Source: Methanolinea sp. (GTDB taxonomy: Archaea > Halobacteriota > Methanomicrobia > Methanomicrobiales > Methanospirillaceae). From it: a stretch of DNA of 64,000 bases. The translations under genes were made by a program, and so were the position numbers. The DNA is taken from NCBI GenBank assembly GCA_018263335.1, contig JADFCY010000003.1, positions 1 through 64,000 of the forward strand. The letters run 5' to 3'. The notes below the pieces were generated by a model, which worked only from the letters and a program-made list of their open reading frames with translations, ran no database searches and was not told the origin of the DNA. This document shows, one piece after another, positions 18,305 to 25,954 of this stretch; position 1 is the first letter of the stretch; each line of letters opens with the position of its first letter.

Positions 18305-19276
18305 GTGAGTAAGGTGATACCCGCATGGATTCTTGATATCACAAGGCCTGATGTGGAAACCATGAAGGAGAGGAAGGATTACAATGGCCTCACGAAAGCC
18401 CTCAGCCACCATGATCCGGGGATACAATGGAAGGCTGCACGGGCACTCGGCGAACTCGGAGAAGAGAGCCTTAATCACCTCATCCGTGCGCTTGAGATCA
18501 CCCGGAACAGAGAAGCGAGGATTGGGATCATCGAAGCACTCGGTCTTATCGGGGGCCAAAGGGTGATTGCCCCCCTCGCTGCCCAGATGGATGACAGGAG
18601 CAACGAGGTCCGGTGGGAGGCGGCGATAGCGCTTGGGGAGACGGGACAACAGGATGCGATTCCTGTATTGCGCAACGCACTTGAGGATGAGGATAAATAT
18701 GTCCGGTACGGCGCAGCCCTCTCCCTGCAGAAACTCTCCTGGCAACCCGTCACGGAACGCGATCAAGCATTTTTGATTGTTGGATTGCAGGACTGGGAGA
18801 ACCTGGTGGGACTTGGACCTTCCGCCGTCGAAGCGCTTGGAAATGCCATGCGGGATCCCGACAACAACGTCCGGGTTGAGGCGGTGAAAGGACTTGGTGC
18901 ACTGCGTGTAAAAGAGGCCATCCCAACACTGTATCGTGCAATTCGGGATCCTGACGAGGAGGTCCGGTGGGAAGCAGTGCAGGCTGCTCCTCTGTGCGGC
19001 CTTCCCATGCGTTTTCTCCCAAGAGCCCTTGCACGTCGCCCCCGTTCAAGGAAGAACCCGATCGTCGCCGGCTTCCTCAATTTCATGCTCCCCGGCATGG
19101 GATACATGTATATCGGACTATGGTGGGGTGTTCTGATCTTCCAGGTCGACGTGTACGCGACAATCTGGACCTTCGCAGCAACAGGGGAGTTCATCTCGTT
19201 TATTCTTCTCTTCCCGGTATACCTTCTCCTCGGGTTCCATGCATGGCACAGGGCAAGGCAGATGCCTGACCTGTAG
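18305..19276 (+). CDS. HEAT-repeat protein with C-terminal TM2-like membrane domain (copy 2)
   Basis: A 323-residue paralogue of the preceding gene with the same layout. HEAT repeats come first (IQWKAARALGELGEE, VRWEAAIALGETGQQ, VRYGAALSLQKLSW, VRVEAVKGLGALRV, VRWEAVQAAPLC). The linker ARRPRSRKN, the LNFMLPGMGYMYIGLWWG motif and a final helix follow, ending RQMPDL. The frame can start at GTG 18305 or at GTG 18314; the latter has GGTGA 5 nt upstream and may be the true start. The shared C-terminal motifs show a tandem duplication. Confidence 0.8.
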   Translation: MSKVIPAWILDITRPDVETMKERKDYNGLTKALSHHDPGIQWKAARALGELGEESLNHLIRALEITRNREARIGIIEALGLIGGQRVIAPLAAQMDDRSNEVRWEAAIALGETGQQDAIPVLRNALEDEDKYVRYGAALSLQKLSWQPVTERDQAFLIVGLQDWENLVGLGPSAVEALGNAMRDPDNNVRVEAVKGLGALRVKEAIPTLYRAIRDPDEEVRWEAVQAAPLCGLPMRFLPRALARRPRSRKNPIVAGFLNFMLPGMGYMYIGLWWGVLIFQVDVYATIWTFAATGEFISFILLFPVYLLLGFHAWHRARQMPDL

Positions 19277-19338
19277 TCGCCGGAGATCCGGGTGGCATAT
19301 ATCGTGCCCTACGGCAGAATGATGGATGATTCCTGTTT

Positions 19339-19389
19339 CCAAAAAAAAAGAGAAATATGCGGTTGGAGAGCGTAAATATGGCAAAAAAA
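19339..19389 (-). terminator. T-rich terminator region of the marker-14 operon
   Basis: Downstream of the small gene read on the minus strand, the transcript would contain runs of T (complements of the A7 run near 19383-19389 and the A9 run near 19339-19347). Archaeal transcription commonly ends at such U-runs. Opposite-strand transcription from the HEAT genes also ends in this area. Confidence 0.4.
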
Positions 19390-19480
19390 CATGGGGCTCA
19401 TGATGCCAATATCAATCTCTTCTCCGGCGTGTGTGACCATAGGCGAGCGCCAGAATAAGGACCTGAACCGGACAGGTGGC

Positions 19481-19771
19481 CTATTCTCCCGCGATGAATT
19501 TTTTCAGCTCAGTGAACATAAAGTCCTGGACTTTCTCCACGACAGGGCGTGTCCCCCGGAATGCGAGGATTTCCCGCTCGTCTCCTTCCATGTTTGCGAA
19601 GTGGAGTCGCTGTTTTCGTTCGACAAGCTCCACATCGAACTTCCGTATGATTTCCGCGATGATCGAGCGCGGCACCCCGGGAGGTATCAGGAGATCGAAG
19701 AGCTCCTCCTCTGCTTCTGCACTGTTCCCGGCCTTTTTGGGCGCATTTTCATGCATCTCTTCTTCTGCCAT
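19481..19771 (-). CDS. Small acidic conserved-looking protein downstream of marker protein 14
   Basis: A 96-residue protein. A charged N-terminus (MAEEEMHENAPKKAG) precedes a compact alpha/beta region (LFDLLIPPGVPRSIIAEIIRKFDVELVERKQRLHFANMEGDEREILAFRGTRPVV in sequence), ending in a helix (VQDFMFTELKKFI). It starts 10 bp after the stop of the methanogenesis marker 14 gene, so the two form an operon. I do not recognise the family. The conserved feel of residues 25-96 suggests a methanogen-specific partner. Confidence 0.65.
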   Translation of the reverse strand: MAEEEMHENAPKKAGNSAEAEEELFDLLIPPGVPRSIIAEIIRKFDVELVERKQRLHFANMEGDEREILAFRGTRPVVEKVQDFMFTELKKFIAGE

Positions 19772-19781
19772 CCGGATCTCC

Positions 19782-21281
19782 TCATTTGCCTATCTTTATT
19801 CTTCTTGCCATGATGCAGGGACCACCCCGTACCCCTCCAATTGGCGTCTTCGGCTTTCCCAGCGAGTTCATGCATCGTCCCATCAGCGCCGCACCCCTTG
19901 CGAGTCCGTCGTCGACAAAGACAAGGCGGTCGTTTGGGTTCTCGAAGTACTTCCTCTCGGCGATCCCTTCCAGGATATAATCAGGCTTCCTGCCGGAAAT
20001 AGCTGCCCTCCCGGTGAACCCGATGCTGGAGTTTTGCAATACATGGCCCTGTTCCGCTGCCACGTCGACGAGGCGGAGTGCCATCCGTGCACATACGCGG
20101 TCGATAACTTCATTGACAACGTTCAGACCATGCTGCGTATAGATCTCCCTGCCGAGATCCACCAGTGCAGGGAGGTTACTTCCGTTCTCCCCTGCATCGC
20201 AGCCGATAAGGGCCACACCCGACTCTTTCGCCACGTCCGCATAGACCGGGACCCTGCCGAACCTGCGCCGCTCGGGGGGGACCAGGCGGATATCGATCAA
20301 CTCGTGGGCGCGGTCAACATACCGTTTCACGATGTCACTCTGGCCTTTCAGGGAGAAATCGCTGATGACGCTCCGGTCTCCGAATACGTCAAGCGCGGTC
20401 CCGGTCTGGGGATCGACGAGCCCGGTGCCTTTGACGATCGCATCAGGGATCGCCCCGGCAAGGCCACAAAAGTTGCCCACGGTCTTTGCAAAGGGGTTCT
20501 TCTCGTCGGGGGCAACGTCGCTTGTGATTCGCCCGTCGAGGGTGGTCCCGAAGTCAATCGAGATGCAGGGGTTACGAAAATCAACGGGAGTCCACTTCGC
20601 TCCTTCTTTTATGCCTGCCATGGCAAGCTCCCCCTCCATCTCGTTTGCCACCATCTCGACCCCTGTGCTCCCCACAGGGGGAATCACCCCTGCAACCGCC
20701 CCGATGAAGACCACCTTGTCGGCATAACTGAAGGGCTGGAGCTTCTGGGCCTGGTTGGCTTTTGACATCGGGGGAGTCATCTTTCTAGGCGGCACTCCGG
20801 CAAGCAGGCATCCGTTTGCAAGGGCCAGCACGAACTCTCCCACCTGGTCAGGGGAGTCCATTGCCGCAACCACCCCGGTACTCCTCACGACAAAGTCGAG
20901 GTCCTTCTGGATGTCAAGGTGCACATCCCTGTGGCATTCGACCAGGGTATCCCTCACGAGCTCGGTGACAGACTCCCTTGTCAGCTGGGTTCCGTCGAGA
21001 GTCTCACCGAACACCTCCTCTCCTGGCTTAGGTTTCCGGACATCCCGGCTCATCTTGACGGTCTTGTGGATGACGTAGCTCATCCCGGTCTCAAGGTTCA
21101 CCCCGGTGAGGATGCACTTCGTCGTGGTATTTCCCATCTCCACCGAGGCAACAATAAAATAAGGTTTTATCTTGAATTCCGGAACATAGACGCCAGGACC
21201 GTGCGCGATGGAGGGCGGAGGAGGGCTCTCCACGATATGTGGCCTGGGCTTGAAAAAGCGGTCAAAAAAACGCGCACACAT
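19782..21281 (-). CDS. Methanogenesis marker protein 14
   Basis: A protein of about 499 residues matching the methanogen-restricted marker 14 family. Recognised segments are VASVEMGNTTTKCILTGVNL (an actin/ASKHA-like phosphate-loop motif near residue 46), GEEVFGETLDGTQL, DLDFVVRSTGVVAAMDSP, ALANGCLLAGVPPRKM, and CISIDFGTTLDGRITSD (a second phosphate motif). The ASKHA-like motifs suggest an ATPase, possibly in activation or maturation of methanogenesis enzymes, but no function is proven. The N-terminal 40 residues (proline-rich) look unconserved, so the start is less sure. Confidence 0.88.
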   Translation of the reverse strand: MCARFFDRFFKPRPHIVESPPPPSIAHGPGVYVPEFKIKPYFIVASVEMGNTTTKCILTGVNLETGMSYVIHKTVKMSRDVRKPKPGEEVFGETLDGTQLTRESVTELVRDTLVECHRDVHLDIQKDLDFVVRSTGVVAAMDSPDQVGEFVLALANGCLLAGVPPRKMTPPMSKANQAQKLQPFSYADKVVFIGAVAGVIPPVGSTGVEMVANEMEGELAMAGIKEGAKWTPVDFRNPCISIDFGTTLDGRITSDVAPDEKNPFAKTVGNFCGLAGAIPDAIVKGTGLVDPQTGTALDVFGDRSVISDFSLKGQSDIVKRYVDRAHELIDIRLVPPERRRFGRVPVYADVAKESGVALIGCDAGENGSNLPALVDLGREIYTQHGLNVVNEVIDRVCARMALRLVDVAAEQGHVLQNSSIGFTGRAAISGRKPDYILEGIAERKYFENPNDRLVFVDDGLARGAALMGRCMNSLGKPKTPIGGVRGGPCIMARRIKIGK

Positions 21282-21307
21282 AGTACCGAATGGGATGCTT
21301 GACCTGC

Positions 21308-21318
21308 TTATATCTTTC
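21308..21318 (-). promoter_or_regulatory. TATA promoter of the marker-14 operon
   Basis: Read on the minus strand this is CGAAAGATATAAG, an archaeal BRE/TATA-like element centred about 30 bp before the ATG at 21281. Transcription would start within a few bases of the start codon, so the message would be leaderless or nearly so. This fits the lack of a ribosome site. Confidence 0.45.
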
Positions 21319-21426
21319 GATTTACACCTTTTGCCATCATTTTCCGGTTATTCCCCGCGTTATAAAGCACTTTTTTCTGGCAGGAAGTGAGGGTATCCCA
21401 CAACCCGCATTCGTCTCATGTCCCCC

Positions 21427-22428
21427 TCACCCGGCCGAGTGATGCCGGCAGCTTGAGAGTCCGAAGATGAATGCCCCAAAACCAAGGCAGACGCAAACGG
21501 CAAGGAGTATCAGGCCGATATACGGGATCCTGAAGGCTATCTGCAGGATTACAAAGCCTATCAGGAACTGCTGCCAGGCTTTCGTGTGCCACCCAAGCCG
21601 TTCCGCGATTATGCATCCAATTGAGGAGGATACAAAGAGCGTGGAAAAAAGGAGACCGGCCAACAGTACCATGAGGATGCAGATCGCGAGGGGAAGTCCC
21701 ACGACTGTGAGCGCAAGGAGAACTCCAAGGACTATTCCTCCCAGGATGCCCCCAAGCCCGGTAAGGATATTCACCAGTGGTCGCGACCTCACCCGGGCTT
21801 CGACACCCATGTAGGGCGCCGGTGCGATCCAGATTGCAAGGAGTCCAAGCACGGCCATGCCGAGTGAGAAGAGGATCAGTGCGAGTGAGAGTATCCCAAG
21901 GAGACCTCTTCCAAGAGAAGTGTTGTCCCTCGTGTACGCGAGGTGCCGTTCCGTCCCGGCAGAGATGAACTCCTCGCTTGAAACCGTGAGGTTTCCTTTC
22001 ACCTCTCCCTGGTGGGAGACCCGGCTTGCAGACACCAGGGCATCGGCGCCTACCGTTACACTTCTGGTGATACTTACCTCGCCTGCGTGCACGAGCACGT
22101 TCCTGCCCACGCTGCTGTTCAGGGTGACTGCCCCGCCGGCGAGGAGGACTTTTCCAGATACCGGGGCATTGAGAGTGACCGTCCCCCCCGCGGCAATCAC
22201 ATCGCCCTCAACCGGTGCATTGATCTCAATCTCGCCACCCGCGGCGATGAGGCTGTGGACCGGTGCATTCACGGCCACCTTTCCTCCTGCTGCAATGATA
22301 TCATCGTCTATCGGTTGGTTCAGCACGACATGGTCTCCGCTCTCTGTGACCAGGGCATGGACGGCAGATGGGAGCAGAAGGATGAGAAGTATACACATCA
22401 TGCATGGTCTGGTCATGTAAAAGAGCAT
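21427..22428 (-). CDS. Bactofilin-like polymer domain fused to a multi-helix membrane domain
   Basis: A protein of about 333 residues from ATG 22428 (or 22416). A signal-like helix (CMMCILLILLLPSAVHA) is followed by a right-handed beta-helix of regular 17-18-residue turns: DDIIAAGGKVAVNAPV, EGDVIAAGGTVTLNAPV, SGKVLLAGGAVTLNSSV. Then come about four membrane helices. The repeats are bactofilin-like, but their placement after a signal helix puts them outside the cell. The C-terminal part resembles YccF/DUF-type envelope proteins. A scaffold or envelope role is inferred. A longer N-terminus (ATG 22548) is possible but would overlap the divergent gene. Confidence 0.72.
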   Translation of the reverse strand: MLFYMTRPCMMCILLILLLPSAVHALVTESGDHVVLNQPIDDDIIAAGGKVAVNAPVHSLIAAGGEIEINAPVEGDVIAAGGTVTLNAPVSGKVLLAGGAVTLNSSVGRNVLVHAGEVSITRSVTVGADALVSASRVSHQGEVKGNLTVSSEEFISAGTERHLAYTRDNTSLGRGLLGILSLALILFSLGMAVLGLLAIWIAPAPYMGVEARVRSRPLVNILTGLGGILGGIVLGVLLALTVVGLPLAICILMVLLAGLLFSTLFVSSSIGCIIAERLGWHTKAWQQFLIGFVILQIAFRIPYIGLILLAVCVCLGFGAFIFGLSSCRHHSAG

Positions 22429-22546
22429 CGGCGGGTCATATGAGAATAGTATCGGTGAAAAGAGGGGGAAAGACATCTTTACCCGAACCGCATGCCTGAC
22501 TCGCAAATGGGAATATTTAAATGGAGGCTGGGAGAAATGGCGATAC

Positions 22547-22753
22547 ATGGAGATGCGCGACCCAAGGGGCTGGGTCTTTTATTACCTCATCTGTTTTGTG
22601 GCACTCCTGTGGGTCGGATTTCTCACTGCCCAGGGGGTCATGATCTTTGTCAGTCTCTTTCTCACCCTGATTGTACTCGGGTTCTCTGCAATCCTGTGCG
22701 TGATGCTGGTGCTCGAGTTGAAGAAGACTAAAGAGACACAAAACACACGGTGA
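22547..22753 (+). CDS. Small two-helix membrane protein
   Basis: 68 residues with two transmembrane helices (YLICFVALLWVGFLTAQGVM and FVSLFLTLIVLGFSAILCVML) and a charged tail (LELKKTKETQNTR). The start at ATG 22547 follows GGGAG. A TATA-like ATATTTAAAT lies about 30 bp upstream, so transcription is probably from its own promoter. No family is recognised. Confidence 0.6.
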   Translation: MEMRDPRGWVFYYLICFVALLWVGFLTAQGVMIFVSLFLTLIVLGFSAILCVMLVLELKKTKETQNTR

Positions 22754-22839
22754 AGTGATGGATTTCCCCGTATACACCAGTGGAATGGAAATGTCAGTCT
22801 TTAAATATTCAGAAACACCACCATCCCATTGAGGGGCGC

Positions 22840-23085
22840 ATGAGGACCAGTTCCTTTACGATCTTGATGATTGTGCTCCTGATGATCATCATCGTACTTG
22901 CACTCATTGTGATCATTGGCCTCACCGCGATGCTTGGAACGGGGAGCACTGTCGGAGAAGAGACGGGGCCTATCATGCAGTTCGTGACTCTTGCACAGGA
23001 GCAGATGCTCTCAGTCTTCGATTACATCCAGCAGTGGGTCAACTACATCATTATCCAGATACAGAAACTCTCTGAATTGATCTAG
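22840..23085 (+). CDS. Small single-helix membrane protein
   Basis: 81 residues: a basic start (MRTSSF), one long hydrophobic helix (TILMIVLLMIIIVLALIVII), then an amphipathic C-terminal region (FDYIQQWVNYIIIQIQKLSELI). GAGGGG sits 3 nt before the ATG, and TTTAAATATTC about 35 bp upstream looks like a TATA box. A longer frame from 22780 adds an unlikely His-rich leader. The function is unknown. Confidence 0.6.
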   Translation: MRTSSFTILMIVLLMIIIVLALIVIIGLTAMLGTGSTVGEETGPIMQFVTLAQEQMLSVFDYIQQWVNYIIIQIQKLSELI

Positions 23086-23196
23086 TGGATGCCGCACGGT
23101 GCATGCGGGCTCTTTTATGGTTCCCCTGCTGATAGGGTTATATCCCGGGTGCACCATCTCACTAATAAGGAGCCGGTTCTCCCCGGGTGTGGATAA

Positions 23197-23475
23197 ATGC
23201 AGATGGAACATGTGAAAGGCAGGAGGAGAGGAGAGATCATCCTGTATGCCCTCTCGACGTGTGGGTGGTGCGCGAAGACAAAAAACCTCCTCGGAGAGCT
23301 TGGGGTCGAGTATTCCTATACATACGTCGACCGTCTCTCCCCGGCCGAGATGGAGGACGCGATCCGGGAAGTGGAGAAATACAACCCAAGTGGGTCATTT
23401 CCCACCCTCGTGATCGACGGGTCCAGGGTTATTGTCGGGTTCAGGGAAGCCGAGATCCGTGAGGCGCTGAAATGA
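23197..23475 (+). CDS. Glutaredoxin-like protein
   Basis: A 92-residue thioredoxin-fold protein with the redox motif ALSTCGWCAKTK (C22, C25), the cis-proline segment GSFPTLVIDG, and VIVGFREAEIREAL at the end. This is the glutaredoxin/NrdH-like group. Its stop overlaps the ATG of the next gene by 4 bp, so it is likely the substrate or partner of that reductase. It carries disulfide-reducing equivalents in the cytoplasm. Confidence 0.85.
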   Translation: MQMEHVKGRRRGEIILYALSTCGWCAKTKNLLGELGVEYSYTYVDRLSPAEMEDAIREVEKYNPSGSFPTLVIDGSRVIVGFREAEIREALK

Positions 23476-23978
23476 CAGGCGAGGGCATCCCCGATGAGAT
23501 GGTCGACGCGAGGGTTGAGAAGATCCGAAAGGACGCGGAGGATGGGGGATATATCCTGAACCCCGATCCAGCCTTTGTCAGGGCACTGGTTGCCGGGATA
23601 TGCATCAATGAACAGCGCTATGGGTATGCTGCCTGCCCCTGCCGACTTGCATCAGGGAACAGGGGGGAGGACCTTGACATCATCTGCCCGTGTGACTACC
23701 GTGACTCTGACCTGAACGATTATGGGGCATGCTACTGCGCGCTGTATGTATCTGCTGGAGTTGCTGCGGGAACCATACAGGCCCCCTGCGTCCCCGAGCG
23801 GCGGCCTGCGCGCCAGGAGAGAAAGAAAATGTCAGAGGGTAGCGCTCACGTTTCCAGGAAGGAATCAATGCCTGTCTGGAGGTGCAGGGTGTGCGGATAC
23901 CTCTGCGCACGTGAGAACCCCCCCCTCGTCTGCCCCATCTGCAAGGCATCACAGGATAGGTTTGTCCGTTTCATGTAA
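23472..23978 (+). CDS. Ferredoxin:thioredoxin reductase catalytic subunit fused to a rubredoxin-like domain
   Basis: 168 residues. The first 110 carry the FTR catalytic cysteine pattern: C55-P-C57, C72-P-C74 and C87-Y-C89 plus C44. These would hold a 4Fe-4S cluster next to the active disulfide. After a charged linker, residues 133-168 form a rubredoxin/rubrerythrin-type Fe(Cys)4 site (WRCRVCGYLC...VCPICKAS). The protein would pass electrons from ferredoxin to the glutaredoxin encoded just upstream. The fused one-iron domain may be the electron entry point; this part is inference. Similar fusions occur in anaerobic archaea. Confidence 0.85.
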   Translation: MTGEGIPDEMVDARVEKIRKDAEDGGYILNPDPAFVRALVAGICINEQRYGYAACPCRLASGNRGEDLDIICPCDYRDSDLNDYGACYCALYVSAGVAAGTIQAPCVPERRPARQERKKMSEGSAHVSRKESMPVWRCRVCGYLCARENPPLVCPICKASQDRFVRFM

Positions 23979-24086
23979 TGCCCCCAAGGGAGCGGTGCGA
24001 ATGGGGGAGTATTGAGAAGTGGAACATTGCGTTCCCGATATTTCATTCCACACACTAATGTAGGATACTTCACCAACCTGTATCAC

Positions 24087-24434
24087 ATGGCAGAGACCAT
24101 CTTGATCGAAGTGGTGGGCCTCAAAGACTCTGACTGCTCGCCGTTTCCATGCGATATGACAAGGACATGCGGGCTCTATGACTGTCATCCCACAGGTAAG
24201 CTGGTGCCTGCATTCGAGGCATTGAGAAAAGAACTCCAGGAACAGTATGGTCCGAAAATCCGGATGGACCTTATTTTAATAGACGAAGAAATACCCGGGC
24301 ATATCAGGGAGATCATCGCCACGCAGTATCCGCCGATTCCATTCATTGTCATGAACAAAACGCTGATCCCTATGGGACGGATCTCGCTGCCACTGATGCA
24401 AAAAGAGGTAGAAAAGCGACTCGCAATCAGGTGA
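24087..24434 (+). CDS. Conserved cysteine-containing protein, thioredoxin-like fold possible
   Basis: 115 residues from ATG 24087 (MAETILIEVVGLKDSDCSPFPCD). Four N-terminal cysteines (CSPFPC and TCGLYDC) precede an alpha/beta segment with IRMDLILIDEEIP and QYPPIPFIVMNKTLIPMG. The last part resembles the cis-Pro/strand end of a thioredoxin fold. Position after the glutaredoxin/FTR pair suggests redox chemistry or metal binding. The 3' end overlaps the convergent carbonic anhydrase gene by 8 bp. The longer frame upstream of 24087 is not supported. Confidence 0.6.
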   Translation: MAETILIEVVGLKDSDCSPFPCDMTRTCGLYDCHPTGKLVPAFEALRKELQEQYGPKIRMDLILIDEEIPGHIREIIATQYPPIPFIVMNKTLIPMGRISLPLMQKEVEKRLAIR

Positions 24435-25008
24435 CCCGGGAGAGTTCCCCGTTCTCGAGATCGTAATAAAGCCCGTGGATCTGGATTTTCTTCTCTTCCA
24501 GGGCTTTTTTTACCACTGGGTACCGTGCGAGGTGTTCGATCTGGAGCCTGATGTTCTCCTGCTCGATCATGCGGGATCGTTTCTTTGCCTCATCAGGGTT
24601 CTTCGGCGGGGTAATCTTTGCATCAATCCGGTTCTTGGCCTCAACTGCATTGTTCAGCCAGAGGGGTATGTATACGTCATCGGTTTCCTTGTCAAGTGCT
24701 TTTATCGCTCCGCAGTCCGAGTGCCCACAGATCACGATATCCTTGATCTTCAGGTGGCGGATGGCATATTCAAGCACAGTTGCGAAGTTCCAGTCATGGA
24801 GTGGGGCAATATTCCCGATATTCCTGTGCATGAAGAGGGTTCCTGGCATCGCCTGCGTGATATGACCGGTCTGGAGCCGCGAGTCAGAACACCCAATCCA
24901 GAGGACCTTTGGGCTCTGGCCCCTTGTGAGTTCTTCGTAGTGGGCCTTGTTCTCTTTGAAGAAACCTTCCCTGAACTTTCTGTTGCCTTCGAGCAGTTCG
25001 TCGATCAT
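24427..25008 (-). CDS. Beta-class carbonic anhydrase
   Basis: Zinc enzyme interconverting CO2 and bicarbonate. The 193-residue protein has the zinc ligands and dyad C40-x-D42-x-R44 (WIGCSDSR), H96 and C99 (CGHSDCGA), and MHRNIGNI before them. It resembles the bacterial-type CA of clade B. In a hydrogenotrophic methanogen it would supply CO2 or bicarbonate. TATA-like TTCTATAAAG lies about 50 bp upstream on the minus strand. Confidence 0.92.
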   Translation of the reverse strand: MIDELLEGNRKFREGFFKENKAHYEELTRGQSPKVLWIGCSDSRLQTGHITQAMPGTLFMHRNIGNIAPLHDWNFATVLEYAIRHLKIKDIVICGHSDCGAIKALDKETDDVYIPLWLNNAVEAKNRIDAKITPPKNPDEAKKRSRMIEQENIRLQIEHLARYPVVKKALEEKKIQIHGLYYDLENGELSRVT

Positions 25009-25148
25009 GGTAAATGCACCTCTGGTTCTGTAACGTCTTAGCCGCGAACCCTTTCTTTATAGAAGGTATCGCTTATTGGCCTATAGTATTCCAGGAGAAT
25101 TAAAGATTGATATTTTGCTCTTGACTGTCATAGAGTAAAGAAGAGGAT

Positions 25149-25943
25149 GTGAATCTGGTGAATGATCTCCCGGGAATATGCGATCACCGTGGTTCCGCGA
25201 TACCGAGGTTCTGGGAAATAGATTACTTGCGGGGGATTGCGATCGTGATGATGATCATCTTCCATGTCGCATTCGACATGGCGTATTTTGGAATTGTGAA
25301 TCTTGGAGTCCACACAGTTCCCTGGAGGGCCCTGGCAGTCTGCACGGCATCGCTCTTCCTTCTCCTTGTCGGCGTCTCTCTCACTCTCAGCAGTGCAAGG
25401 GCGCAAAAAACCCTGAAACGGAGAGATTTTCTTCTCAAATACCTTCGCAGAGGCGCAGGGATTATGGGCCTGGGATTTCTCCTGACGCTCGTGACACTCA
25501 TCCTGGCCCCCAAAGAGCCGATACTCTTTGGGATACTCCATCTTATCGGGTTCTCGGTGATCCTCTCCCCCCTCTTCATACGGTATACCTGGGTGAATTT
25601 CTTTGCAGGACTCGGGGCCATATTCGTAGGGTGGGGGATCGGAGGAATACCTGGCCCTTCATATCTCCTATGGCTCGGGGTCCACCCACCGGGTTTTGCG
25701 AGCCTCGATTATACCCCGGTATTTCCCTGGATCGGCGCGGTTCTCCTTGGGGTCTGGCTTGGCCACCTGCTCTATCCAGGGGGCCAGCGAAGGTCGGGAC
25801 TCTCAATTCCTCACCTCCCGTGCAGGGATGTCCTCTGTAGTGCCGGCAGGCACTCGCTGGGAATCTACCTGCTCCACCAGCCCGTCATCATCCTCATCAT
25901 CATAATCCTATGGTCGCCGGCTGGAATTTTTCCGTTGCAATAG
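25149..25943 (+). CDS. DUF1624 (HGSNAT-like) membrane protein
   Basis: 264 residues with about seven helices. The N-terminal motif RFWEIDYLRGIAIVMMIIFHVAFD contains the Asp-Arg-Gly and His of this acyltransferase-like family. The end GRHSLGIYLLHQPVIILI is also typical. Family members resemble heparan-alpha-glucosaminide N-acetyltransferase; the substrate here is unknown. Two GTG codons can start it (25149 and 25158); spacing from GAGG favours the second. It is divergent from the carbonic anhydrase gene. Confidence 0.8.
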   Translation: MNLVNDLPGICDHRGSAIPRFWEIDYLRGIAIVMMIIFHVAFDMAYFGIVNLGVHTVPWRALAVCTASLFLLLVGVSLTLSSARAQKTLKRRDFLLKYLRRGAGIMGLGFLLTLVTLILAPKEPILFGILHLIGFSVILSPLFIRYTWVNFFAGLGAIFVGWGIGGIPGPSYLLWLGVHPPGFASLDYTPVFPWIGAVLLGVWLGHLLYPGGQRRSGLSIPHLPCRDVLCSAGRHSLGIYLLHQPVIILIIIILWSPAGIFPLQ

Positions 25944-25954
25944 GTCACGCCTCG

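Noticed and set aside
19476-20765. Long plus-strand frame (429 codons) opposite marker 14
   Set aside because: It is the complement of well-recognised coding sequence, without domains or a ribosome site.
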